This document shows positions 1 through 7,300 of a stretch of DNA of 8,358 nucleotides, one piece after another. Origin of the DNA: Thermodesulfobacteriota bacterium (lineage in GTDB: Bacteria; Desulfobacterota; QYQD01). The stretch spans positions 1-8,358 of the forward strand of contig JASEGX010000008.1 of the NCBI GenBank assembly GCA_030017815.1, written 5' to 3'. The notes below the pieces were generated by a model. That model was not told where the DNA came from and did no database searches. It was given only the letters and a program-made list of their open reading frames with translations. The translations under genes and the position numbers were made by a program. Within the stretch, counting starts at the first letter, position 1. Each line of letters starts with the position of its first letter.

Positions 1-1
1 G

Positions 2-1609
2 CATATTTCCGTACTGAAGGAAGGCAAGGCCGGCGCCGGGATACTGGGCATCGCCAGGGATGTTACGGAACGAAGGAAACTGGAAGAGGAGGTGGCCCGA
101 ACCAGGGATGAACTTCAGGTGCTCTTTAACAGCATCACCGATGGCATAAACGTTGTGGACAGAGATTACAACGTCATCAAGGCCAACGAGGGTATGGCCA
201 AACAACGCGGTATCCCAGTGGAAGATATGATTGGGCATAAGTGCTACGAAATCTTCTACAACCGCCAAAAGCTGTGTGAGAATTGTCTGGTTGAGGAGAC
301 CTTTAAAACGGGTAAAACATACTTTAAGACACGAGAGCGAATCAGGAGCGACGGAACAGCAGTCAGCGCCGATGTGTTTACCTTCCCCATATTCGGCCAT
401 GAGGGCCGGGTAATACAGGTGGTAGAGTATTCCCGTGATGTTACAGAAAGAAAACAACTGGAACAGCAGCTCCTGCAGGCCCAAAAGATGGAGAGTATAG
501 GGGTTTTGGCCGGAGGGATTGCCCATGACTTTAATAACCTGCTCTCCGGGATACTAGGTTATGCCTCGCTCCTTAAAACCAAGACCCGGGAGGGAGATTC
601 CTTATATAAGTATGCCGATACCATTGAGCAATCAGCAGTCAAGGCCGCCCGTTTAACCCAGCAATTACTGACCTTCAGCCGTGGGGATAAATCCCGTACA
701 GAAAGAGTGAATATAAATAAGATAGCCGAAGAAACCCTTCAACTCCTGGAGAGAACTATCGATAAAAGCATCCAGATCCATAAAGAATTCTCGCCGGATA
801 TATGGGACGTGGAAGCTGATCCCTCTCAGATGGAACAGGTTCTCCTCAACATCTGCATAAATGCCCGGGATGCCATGCCCACCGGAGGCGTGCTAACGAT
901 TAAAACAAAAAATGTAACCCTTGAAGAAGAATCCTTGGCCGATTACCCGGAGACAACACCGGGGAATTATGCCAAGATCACCATTTCCGATACCGGCACC
1001 GGGATAGCCAAAGAGATCCAGCACAAGATATTCGATCCATTTTTTAGTACCAAGGACAAAAAGAAGGGAACAGGCTTAGGGTTATCCGTAGTATATGGGG
1101 TGATCAAGAATCATGGGGGGGTCGTCAACCTCAAAAGTGAACCGATGAAGGGCACAACCTTTGAGATCTATATCCCGGCGTCAACTAAAATAGCTGCCTC
1201 ATCAGACTCAGATGCATCAGTAAAGGAATCAAAGGGCGGGCATGAAAATATCCTCTTAGTAGATGATGAGGAGGTAGTAAGGGACCTGGGCAGGGAAGTC
1301 CTTGAGAGTTACGGATATAAAATTGTACCGGCATCTGACGGCATCGAAGCCATCAGTATCTATGAGAAACAAAAAGACGGGATTGACTTGATTATTCTGG
1401 ACATGATCATGCCCAGGATGGGTGGTATCGAGACCTTTGAACGGTTACAAGCTATTGATCCTGCGGTCAAAATCATCGTCTCCAGCGGCTATAGTTCGGA
1501 CGGGCACTATCAAACTGTCCTTAAAAAAGGTGCTAAGGGATTTATCCAGAAGCCTTACAAGATCGATGAATTAATAAGAATGGTTCGCCAGGTTCTGGAT
1601 GAGAGTTAG
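2..1609 (+). CDS. Multi-PAS hybrid sensor histidine kinase with C-terminal receiver (5' end outside the window)
   Basis: Sensor kinase that would autophosphorylate on histidine and pass phosphate to its own receiver and/or a partner regulator. The reading frame is open back to base 2, and the first 30 codons encode the end of a PAS/PAC domain (GIARDVTERRKLEEEV), so the true start lies upstream and the in-frame GTG at 92 is internal. Counting from codon 92: a second PAS domain (about 5-120, closing with SRDVTERKQLE); a HisKA domain with H-box GGIAHDFNNLL (phosphoacceptor His145, NtrB-like HDFNN type); an HATPase domain with N-box NICINARDAM (Asn257), DTGTG (Asp300), FDPFFSTK and GTGLGLSVVYG; then a receiver (386-505) with acid pocket Asp391-Asp392, acceptor Asp437 and Lys487. 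No membrane segment is visible, so the visible part is cytoplasmic. The PAS domain carries an unusual C-x10-C-x2-C set. The likely partner is the NtrC-type regulator downstream. Family is secure; the signal is unknown. Confidence 0.93.
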   Translation, partial: HISVLKEGKAGAGILGIARDVTERRKLEEEVARTRDELQVLFNSITDGINVVDRDYNVIKANEGMAKQRGIPVEDMIGHKCYEIFYNRQKLCENCLVEETFKTGKTYFKTRERIRSDGTAVSADVFTFPIFGHEGRVIQVVEYSRDVTERKQLEQQLLQAQKMESIGVLAGGIAHDFNNLLSGILGYASLLKTKTREGDSLYKYADTIEQSAVKAARLTQQLLTFSRGDKSRTERVNINKIAEETLQLLERTIDKSIQIHKEFSPDIWDVEADPSQMEQVLLNICINARDAMPTGGVLTIKTKNVTLEEESLADYPETTPGNYAKITISDTGTGIAKEIQHKIFDPFFSTKDKKKGTGLGLSVVYGVIKNHGGVVNLKSEPMKGTTFEIYIPASTKIAASSDSDASVKESKGGHENILLVDDEEVVRDLGREVLESYGYKIVPASDGIEAISIYEKQKDGIDLIILDMIMPRMGGIETFERLQAIDPAVKIIVSSGYSSDGHYQTVLKKGAKGFIQKPYKIDELIRMVRQVLDES

Positions 1610-1742
1610 AATTCACCCCTGGATTTCTTGATCTTCATCTAATATTTCCCTATCTCCATTCCCTCTTTACTTTCAATGCCTAAATTGTGTAAAGTTCATT
1701 ATCTTCTCTGTAAACAATACCAAAAGAACGAAAAATTCGTAG

Positions 1743-1761
1743 GATAGGCATCTCGCCTGTC
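1743..1761. repeat. Short hairpin with dispersed-repeat wording
   Basis: AGGC (1746-1749) and GCCT (1755-1758) flank ATCTC, giving a 4-bp stem. The wording resembles short intergenic words of the type ggcaggcatcttgcctgcc that recur in many environmental bacterial genomes (impression from memory, not searched). A similar, more degenerate word lies at 5465-5481 in this window. It lacks a following T-run, so it is not a convincing terminator. Confidence 0.35.
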
Positions 1762-1778
1762 TTACCTGAACGGCGCCT

Positions 1779-1827
1779 GGATTCCCACTGGAGTTTATCC
1801 CGTACCTGATACGGGGTGGGAATGACA
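1779..1827. repeat. Compound inverted repeat (TGGATTCCC...GGGAATGACA type)
   Basis: Outer arms ATTCCCAC (1781-1788) and GTGGGAAT (1816-1823) are perfect complements. Nested inside is a second perfect hairpin, CCCGTA (1799-1804) and TACGGG (1810-1815), with loop CCTGA. The inner hairpin abuts the right outer arm, leaving a ten-base bulge on the left (1789-1798). The boundary words TGGATTCCC and GGGAATGACA are typical of small dispersed palindromic repeats in intergenic DNA. It ends about 35 bases before the response-regulator start, so it may sit in that gene's leader RNA. No T-run follows, so a rho-independent terminator is unlikely. Confidence 0.55.
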
Positions 1828-1861
1828 CAAGGAAACTATATAGCAATTTTGGCGAGGAACC

Positions 1862-3223
1862 ATGGAAAGCATACTGATCGTAGATGACGAAAAAAACTAT
1901 TTAATTGTGCTAAAAGAACTGCTATCCGAAGAAAATTATGAGGTCATAACCGCCGAAAATGCCCCGCAGGCCTTGGAAATATTTAAGGAATCTGATTTTG
2001 ATCTGGTGCTGACGGACATGAAGATGCCCAACATGGATGGCATAGAACTCCTGGAAAACATCCGGTCTGTTAACAGCGAAGTCCCGGTAATTATTATGAC
2101 CGCCTACGCCACAGTAGAAAAGGCGGTCAAGGCCATGAAGAAAGGGGCGTTTGATTACGTCACCAAGCCTTTTCAGAATGAGGAATTAAAGATAACCGTC
2201 CGCAAGGCCATTGACCTCTATAAGCTAAAACGCGAGAATCTGAACCTCAGGCACGAGGTAAGCCGCAAATATCAATTCGGGAATATCATAGGCAAGAGCC
2301 CGGTTATGCTGAATATATATGATATGATCGAGAAAGTAGCCGCCACCAAGGCTACCGTACTCATCACCGGTGAAACCGGTACCGGTAAGGAACTGGTAGC
2401 CAAGGCTGTCCATTATAACAGCCCGCGTAAAAATAATGCCTTTGTCTCTGTAAACTGTGCGGCCATTCCAGAAACCCTCCTGGAAAGTGAGCTCTTCGGC
2501 CACGAAAAAGGCTCTTTTACCGGCGCTATCGCGATGCGTAAGGGGCGTTTTGAACTGGCTGACGGCGGCACTATTTTTCTGGATGAAATAGCCGAGATGC
2601 CAACAGCCTTACAGGCCAAACTGCTAAGAGCCTTGCAGGAGATGGAGTTTGAACGCGTAGGGGGAACAAAAACGCTCAAAATAGATGTACGGGTCATCGC
2701 CGCCTCCAACAAGGACCTCAAAAAAGAGGTCGAAGCCGGTACTCTGAGGGAAGACCTTTATTATCGTCTCAATGTGGTGCCTTTGCACTTACCCCCCCTC
2801 AGAGAAAGACCGGATGACATAGCGCTTCTCGCCACGCATTTCTTGCAAAAATACAGTCAAGAATCAGAAAAGGGCGGCATGGAAATATCTCCCGCTGCTA
2901 TGCGCGGACTCTACACCAGATCCTGGCCGGGCAATGTACGTGAACTGGAACATGTCATCGAACGGGCGGTTATTATGGCCTCCGGTCGCGAGATAAGACC
3001 GGCCGACATAGCTTCAGAATCACAGGAAACAGAGGACATCCGCCTGGATATAGACCGCTTTATCCCCATGCAGGTCAAACTAAACGATGCTTTAGAAGAC
3101 GTGGAGGCCAAGATGATAAAAAGGGCGCTGGCCCGCGCCGGAAATGTGCAGGCCCATGCCGCTGCCCTGCTGGGAATCACAAAAAGCCTGTTGCAATATA
3201 AGATGAAAAAATACAATATCTAA
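1862..3223 (+). CDS. NtrC/AtoC-family sigma-54-dependent response regulator
   Basis: DNA-binding activator that, once phosphorylated, hydrolyses ATP to open sigma-54 RNA polymerase promoters. The 453 residues show the complete family layout: receiver (1-120) with acid pocket Asp8-Asp9, acceptor Asp52, Thr80 and Lys102; linker (121-140); AAA+ domain with Walker A GETGTGKE (170-177), sigma-54 contact loop GSFTGA (217-222), Walker B GTIFLDE (236-242), arginine residues in REDLYYRL (296-303) and sensor II WPGNVREL (355-362); and a C-terminal Fis-type helix-turn-helix ending GITKSLLQYKMKKYNI. The contact loop has Ser where the consensus GAFTGA has Ala. The ATG at 1862 follows GAGG (1854-1857) with a four-base gap. 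It lies 252 bases after the hybrid kinase, which makes that kinase a plausible partner, but the gap means separate transcription is possible. Targets cannot be named from this window. Confidence 0.95.
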   Translation: MESILIVDDEKNYLIVLKELLSEENYEVITAENAPQALEIFKESDFDLVLTDMKMPNMDGIELLENIRSVNSEVPVIIMTAYATVEKAVKAMKKGAFDYVTKPFQNEELKITVRKAIDLYKLKRENLNLRHEVSRKYQFGNIIGKSPVMLNIYDMIEKVAATKATVLITGETGTGKELVAKAVHYNSPRKNNAFVSVNCAAIPETLLESELFGHEKGSFTGAIAMRKGRFELADGGTIFLDEIAEMPTALQAKLLRALQEMEFERVGGTKTLKIDVRVIAASNKDLKKEVEAGTLREDLYYRLNVVPLHLPPLRERPDDIALLATHFLQKYSQESEKGGMEISPAAMRGLYTRSWPGNVRELEHVIERAVIMASGREIRPADIASESQETEDIRLDIDRFIPMQVKLNDALEDVEAKMIKRALARAGNVQAHAAALLGITKSLLQYKMKKYNI

Positions 3224-3288
3224 CCTCTCATGTCCCCATTTTTTTCCTTGCATATCCATTTAAAAATAGGTTATTAGACTGCAAAATT

Positions 3289-3377
3289 CTAAAGTTAGCC
3301 ACGGAGAGACAACAGGGGTATATAGAAAATTTTTTAATTTAAACATGTTATCTCTGCGTGCTCTACGGCAATTTTAG
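3289..3377. repeat. MITE-like element: 89-base imperfect terminal inverted repeat with AT-rich centre
   Basis: Left end CTAAAGTTAGCC (3289-3300) pairs with right end GGCAATTTTAG (3367-3377) with one mismatch and one single-base gap. Inside these, ACGGAGAGACAACAGG on the left and CTCTGCGTGCTCTAC on the right are also roughly complementary. The centre (about 3319-3350) is very AT-rich. The gccacggagag / ctctgcgtgctctacggc wording resembles small dispersed intergenic repeats of environmental bacteria (impression, not searched). No protein is encoded. The right end lies 35 bases before the transketolase start, so the element could supply or alter that gene's leader. Confidence 0.5.
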
Positions 3378-3412
3378 ACTTTTTAAAGACTATCGTTTTC
3401 GGGAGAATTATC

Positions 3413-5365
3413 GTGAAATTTAAACTGGACATCAACAAGGAAACATTGACCGTAGAAGAAAGAAAATCTTTAGAAACCATGTGGAAAAATTGCGCACGGC
3501 GCATAATCCTGAGCACAACCCTGGCCAGCAGCGGACATCCGGGCGGGTCTCTTTCCTCGCTGCATTTATTAATCATGCTTTATTCTGTAATCAGACATAA
3601 ACCTGCTGATCCGCGCTGGCCTAAACGGGATCGCGTAGTAATCAGTATGGGCCACATATCACCCGCTGCCTACAGTGTCTTAAGTGAGTTTAGCTACTTT
3701 TCTGAGGAGCGCTTTTTACTCGAATTCCGCAAAGCCGGTTCACCCTTTGCCGGACATGTGGAACAAGGCGTACCGGGGATAGAGTGGAACACCGGGAATC
3801 TGGGACAGGGGCTCTCCGCCGCCGCCGCCATGTCTTTGGCCTCTAAACTCAAAAAGCAGGATAATCTGGTCTTCTGCCTTATGGGTGACGGTGAGCAGCA
3901 AAAGGGCCAGGTCTGCGAGGCCAGACGGTTTGCCTTTAAATATCAACTAGCTAACCTTATCGCCATTGTTGACCGTAACAGACTGCAAATCGGCGGCGAT
4001 ACCCAGGAGGTCATGCCGCAAAACCTTCGTGCCGAATATAAGGCCAATGGATGGAATGTCATTTACCTGGAAGACGGTCATGATGTGGAGGATATCTTTG
4101 CCGCGTTGCGGCGGGTAAAAAACCAGGAAGTAGAAAATCCCCACGCGCCAACAGCAATTATTGCCCGCACCATAATGGGCAAGGGCGTCTCCTTTATGGA
4201 AAATCGCAGCAAGTACCACGGACAAACTCTGGGATTAGAAGAGGCGCAAAAAGCCCTAGGCGAGCTGGGCTTTGCCGACGATCCTTCCCTGTGGATGGAA
4301 AAGAGAAAGAAAAACCAAATTCTGTCCCCCTCAAGCCACTACACGCCTCCCCTTCCGTCGATTGATAGCGGCGCTCCCATAACTTATGAGGCCGGGAAAA
4401 TGACCGACAACCGTTCCGCTTACGGAGCCGCCCTACTGGATCTGGCGAAGACTAACAATATCCGCGGCCGCTGCCCAAAAATTCTGGGGTTTTCCTGTGA
4501 CCTGGAGGGATCGGTCAAGATGGATAAGTTCCGTGACTTATGCCCGGAGGCCTTTTTTGAGGCCGGCATCCAGGAGCACCATGCGGCATCTATTGCCGGG
4601 GCTATGAGCAGAGAAGGGTTTATCAGTTTCTTCAGCACCTTCGGGGTCTTTGGCGTGGGAGAGACATATAACCAGCATCGCTTAAATGACATAAACGAGA
4701 CCTCTCTTAAACTCGTATGCACCCACTTGGGGCTGGACGTGGGTGAAGACGGGCCTACCCACCAGTGCATTGATTATATTGGACTTCTTTATAATCTCTT
4801 TAACTTTTCTATCTTTCTCCCCGCAGACCCGAACCAGACCGACCGGATTATCCGGTATGTGGCGGCTAATCCCGGAAATCACTTTGTCGGGATGGGGCGG
4901 TCGAAAATACCGGTTATAACCGGTAAAAAAGACAAACCGTTCTTTGGTCCCGACTATAAGTTTGAACCAGGAAAGGCCGACTGGCTGCGCAGGGGTAAGG
5001 ATGGCTGTGTTATAAGTTACGGGGCCATGATCCCCCGTGCCCTGGCCGCAACAGACATCTTGCAGAAAAAATATGGCCTGTCTGTTAGCTTACTCAATAT
5101 GGCTTCTATCAAGCCCCTTGACCGGCGCAGCGTGATCAAGGCTGCACAAACCGGGGTTTTAGTAACAGTAGAAGACCATAATGTCTATACCGGCTTAGGT
5201 AAAATCGTAGGAGATGTCCTGGCTGAAGAAGGTATAAAAACGCATTTCGCAAAATTAGGTGTAACCGGATATGGGGCGTCAGGTGTTCCGGACGATTTAT
5301 ACCGTATGCAGGGGCTGGATCCGGTCTCTATAGCCGGAACCGTTAAGCGCCTGATTAAAAAATAA
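3413..5365 (+). CDS. tkt: Transketolase, full length (thiamine diphosphate-dependent)
   Basis: Cytoplasmic enzyme moving two-carbon ketol units between sugar phosphates in the non-oxidative pentose phosphate pathway. The 650 residues match the usual full length, with PP, Pyr and C-terminal domains. Visible sites: SSGHPGGS (39-46), GHISPAAYS (80-88), cofactor motif GDGE (158-161) with Asp159 and Asn189 as the expected Mg2+ ligands 30 residues apart, catalytic Glu388 in GIQEHHAAS, THLGLDVGEDGPTHQ (437-451) with His438 and His450, and Arg496 in MGRSKIP. The GTG start at 3413 is preceded by GGGAG (3401-3405) at a seven-base gap; no better upstream start is seen. Some wording (GHISPAAY, TDNRSAYGAALLDL) recalls the split short-type transketolases of archaea and some bacteria, although here both halves are fused. 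It is flanked by gaps of 189 and 249 bases, so it looks monocistronic. Class is certain; whether its substrate is the standard one is less so. Confidence 0.93.
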   Translation: MKFKLDINKETLTVEERKSLETMWKNCARRIILSTTLASSGHPGGSLSSLHLLIMLYSVIRHKPADPRWPKRDRVVISMGHISPAAYSVLSEFSYFSEERFLLEFRKAGSPFAGHVEQGVPGIEWNTGNLGQGLSAAAAMSLASKLKKQDNLVFCLMGDGEQQKGQVCEARRFAFKYQLANLIAIVDRNRLQIGGDTQEVMPQNLRAEYKANGWNVIYLEDGHDVEDIFAALRRVKNQEVENPHAPTAIIARTIMGKGVSFMENRSKYHGQTLGLEEAQKALGELGFADDPSLWMEKRKKNQILSPSSHYTPPLPSIDSGAPITYEAGKMTDNRSAYGAALLDLAKTNNIRGRCPKILGFSCDLEGSVKMDKFRDLCPEAFFEAGIQEHHAASIAGAMSREGFISFFSTFGVFGVGETYNQHRLNDINETSLKLVCTHLGLDVGEDGPTHQCIDYIGLLYNLFNFSIFLPADPNQTDRIIRYVAANPGNHFVGMGRSKIPVITGKKDKPFFGPDYKFEPGKADWLRRGKDGCVISYGAMIPRALAATDILQKKYGLSVSLLNMASIKPLDRRSVIKAAQTGVLVTVEDHNVYTGLGKIVGDVLAEEGIKTHFAKLGVTGYGASGVPDDLYRMQGLDPVSIAGTVKRLIKK

Positions 5366-5614
5366 GCGTTCAGCAATCAGCAAGATAAGCACTGAAATCT
5401 TACGTTACCGAATATAGGAACGCAGCAGTCCTAATCCGACCTGTCAGTCCATAAATCTCCGCATCGGGCATCTTGTCCGCCTAATCTCTGGAAATCTCTC
5501 CTACTCAATTCCCTGTTCACTACGGAACGCTAATAGCTACAAAAATTTTTACTATAGTAAAACTACACCCTGCCGATAAGCGTAACAAATGCCGGCACAC
5601 AGGGGTTCCAGATA
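5366..5614. other. Intergenic region between transketolase and HDOD gene
   Basis: This 249-base gap has no supportable gene. Just after the transketolase stop is the word AGCAATCAGC (5377-5386), which also occurs just after the next gene's stop (7298-7307). A degenerate copy of the GGCATCT word seen near 1746 lies at 5465-5481. Toward the right end come AAAAATTTTT (5541-5550) and the overlapping 16-base palindrome at 5547-5562. No hairpin followed by a T-run was found, so transcription termination of the transketolase gene is not explained. Confidence 0.5.
5547..5562. promoter_or_regulatory. Perfect 16-base palindrome upstream of HDOD gene; candidate operator
   Basis: TTTTACTATAGTAAAA is identical to its own reverse complement. 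It is centred about 60 bases before the ATG at 5615, where an operator or core promoter would be expected, and contains TATAGT (5553-5558), which could serve as a -10 box. No good -35 sequence is found at the proper distance, so it is either a weak or activated promoter, a repressor site, or chance in AT-rich DNA. The symmetry is certain; the function is a guess. Confidence 0.4.
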
Positions 5615-7297
5615 ATGGTCAAAAAACAACTGATCGAATGGCTTAAATCGGAGAAGGATATTCCTGTTCTCTCATATACAGCCACCAAAGTGATAAAAAT
5701 AGCCGTGGACGGGGCTACCGCTCAGGAATTAGCTAGGGTCATCTTAGAATCGCCGGCCCTTACGGCCAAGGTCTTGCGCCTTGTTAACTCGCCCTTTTAT
5801 GGCCTCTCACAAAAGGTCTCCACCATCCAGCACGCTATTGCCCTCCTGGGGTTCAAGATGGTCTGCAATCTGGGGCTGAGCATTTCTATCGTCGAGGCCT
5901 TTGCCTTGAAGAAAAAAGGGAGATTTGATCACAAGAGGTTTTGTCGCGATGCCTTTTGTTCGGCAGTAGCCGCAGATATGATTGCCCGCGAATGCGGTTG
6001 CCAGGAACCGGAAGAGGTCTTTGTGCTCGGGCTCTTACACGACATCGGAGTGCTGGTCATGGCTACCTATCAGCCTGACCTCTTTGACACGGTCTTAGCA
6101 AAAAAAGAGGCGTCCGGGCAACCCATGAAGGCTATTGAGCAGGAGATTCTGGGCATCGATCACACAGAGTTGGGAGAAATCATCGCAGAGCAATGGTGCC
6201 TGCCTCCTGCCATGAGCCTTACTATAAGGTGTCACCATGACCCGGATCGGGTGGTCAGTGAGCACATCCACGCCCAAAAACTGTGCCGGATCATCTACCT
6301 CTCAGATATTATGCTGGAGATATTCAGGGGAGAAGACGGGTACAGAACAGCCCAATTCTCCCGGGAAGCAAGGCGCTTCTTTAAGTTCACCCAGGATCAG
6401 ATAAATTCACTCCTGAATTCCTTTGTAACCAGGGTCAAGGACCTGGCCGATGTGTTTGAGATCAATACGGCTGATATCAGGGAATATTACCAGATACTTC
6501 AGGAGGCGAATACTAAACTCGGAAAGATTAACATAGAATATGATGTCTTAGTCAAAGAACTTCACCAGGAACAGGAAAAGCTGGCTATTGAATCAGCCCG
6601 GGTTCAGGAGTCGGAAGAGAAGTATAGACAACTTTTTAAAAATGCCTCTGATGCTATAGCCATCCTGGATTCCAATGAAAAACTGCTGGAAGTAAACAAA
6701 AAATTTTATGAAATGTCTGGTTACACCAGGGAAGAAATAGCCGCCCTATCCCTACATAACCTGTTTACCGCGCATGATGTGGATAAGTTTTTGAAAAGTC
6801 TGGGTCTTTTAAAAAAACAGGGCGCCCTTTTAAAGCCTCTCAACTTGGTCGCGGTGACCAAAGAAGGTAAAGAACAGGATATTGAGGTCAAGTTAAGCTG
6901 TCTATGTAAAGATGGCAGCCAGACCGGTTTTCAGGCCATTATACAGGATATAACTCATAGGAAAAAAGAAGAAGAGATAAGGATTCAGCAGGAAAAATTA
7001 AAGGCTGTAATAGAGATGGCCGGGGCTGCTGCCCATGAACTGGCTCAGCCCATGACCGCCCTTCTGGGGATAACGGAACTCTTAATGCTCAAGATAGCGC
7101 CGGAAGATCCAAACTATCAGACTATAAACACCATTTACAAGCAAGTACATAAAATGGCTGAAACGACACAAAAAATAAGCAGGATTACCAGATACATCAT
7201 CAAAGAGTTCCCCGGGGGCATCAAGATAGTAGATATTAACGAGGCATCCAAACCCTCCCTCCTGAACGATTCCAACAAAAAAACATCATTTAATTAA
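5615..7297 (+). CDS. HDOD-PAS protein with C-terminal histidine-kinase dimerisation (HisKA) domain and no ATPase domain
   Basis: Signalling protein of 560 residues. The N-terminal HDOD domain (about 10-220) has SPALTAKVLRLVNSPFYG (46-63), GLLHDIG (139-145) and CHHDP (206-210); HDOD domains are non-catalytic or poorly understood relatives of HD phosphohydrolases. A probable coiled coil (about 293-335) leads into one PAS domain (335-450, opening EEKYRQLFKNASDAIAILD and closing QDITHRKKEEE). It ends in a HisKA domain with H-box AAAHELAQPMTALLG (471-485, phosphoacceptor-type His474) and a short tail, SRITRYIIKEFPGGIKIVDI (522-541). No N, G1, F or G2 box of an HATPase follows, and none is recognisable in the DNA downstream, so the protein cannot autophosphorylate by itself. 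ITRY...GG.KI.DI tails are, from memory, recurrent in deltaproteobacterial proteins of this kind, which argues against a recent truncation. The ATG has only a weak upstream AGGGG (5601-5605, nine-base gap). It may exchange phosphate with the kinase or regulator encoded upstream; this is an inference. Confidence 0.9.
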   Translation: MVKKQLIEWLKSEKDIPVLSYTATKVIKIAVDGATAQELARVILESPALTAKVLRLVNSPFYGLSQKVSTIQHAIALLGFKMVCNLGLSISIVEAFALKKKGRFDHKRFCRDAFCSAVAADMIARECGCQEPEEVFVLGLLHDIGVLVMATYQPDLFDTVLAKKEASGQPMKAIEQEILGIDHTELGEIIAEQWCLPPAMSLTIRCHHDPDRVVSEHIHAQKLCRIIYLSDIMLEIFRGEDGYRTAQFSREARRFFKFTQDQINSLLNSFVTRVKDLADVFEINTADIREYYQILQEANTKLGKINIEYDVLVKELHQEQEKLAIESARVQESEEKYRQLFKNASDAIAILDSNEKLLEVNKKFYEMSGYTREEIAALSLHNLFTAHDVDKFLKSLGLLKKQGALLKPLNLVAVTKEGKEQDIEVKLSCLCKDGSQTGFQAIIQDITHRKKEEEIRIQQEKLKAVIEMAGAAAHELAQPMTALLGITELLMLKIAPEDPNYQTINTIYKQVHKMAETTQKISRITRYIIKEFPGGIKIVDINEASKPSLLNDSNKKTSFN

Positions 7298-7300
7298 GCA

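Noticed and set aside
92..94. GTG at 92 as the start of the hybrid kinase
   Set aside because: The frame is open back to base 2 and encodes the end of another PAS/PAC domain, so the GTG is an internal valine codon.
1610..1861. Sigma-54 promoter for the response regulator or kinase
   Set aside because: No GG-N10-GC pair with the TGGCAC...TTGC context was found here or in the other gaps examined.
2225..2721. Minus-strand open frames inside the sigma-54 regulator
   Set aside because: They lie opposite the well-supported AAA+ domain and have no family features; treated as shadows.
3224..3246. Rho-independent terminator after the sigma-54 regulator
   Set aside because: There is a seven-T run (3239-3245), but no GC-rich stem in front of it.
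3334..3576. Minus-strand open frame across the transketolase start
   Set aside because: It overlaps the real gene, encodes no recognisable motif, and is a shadow of the opposite strand.
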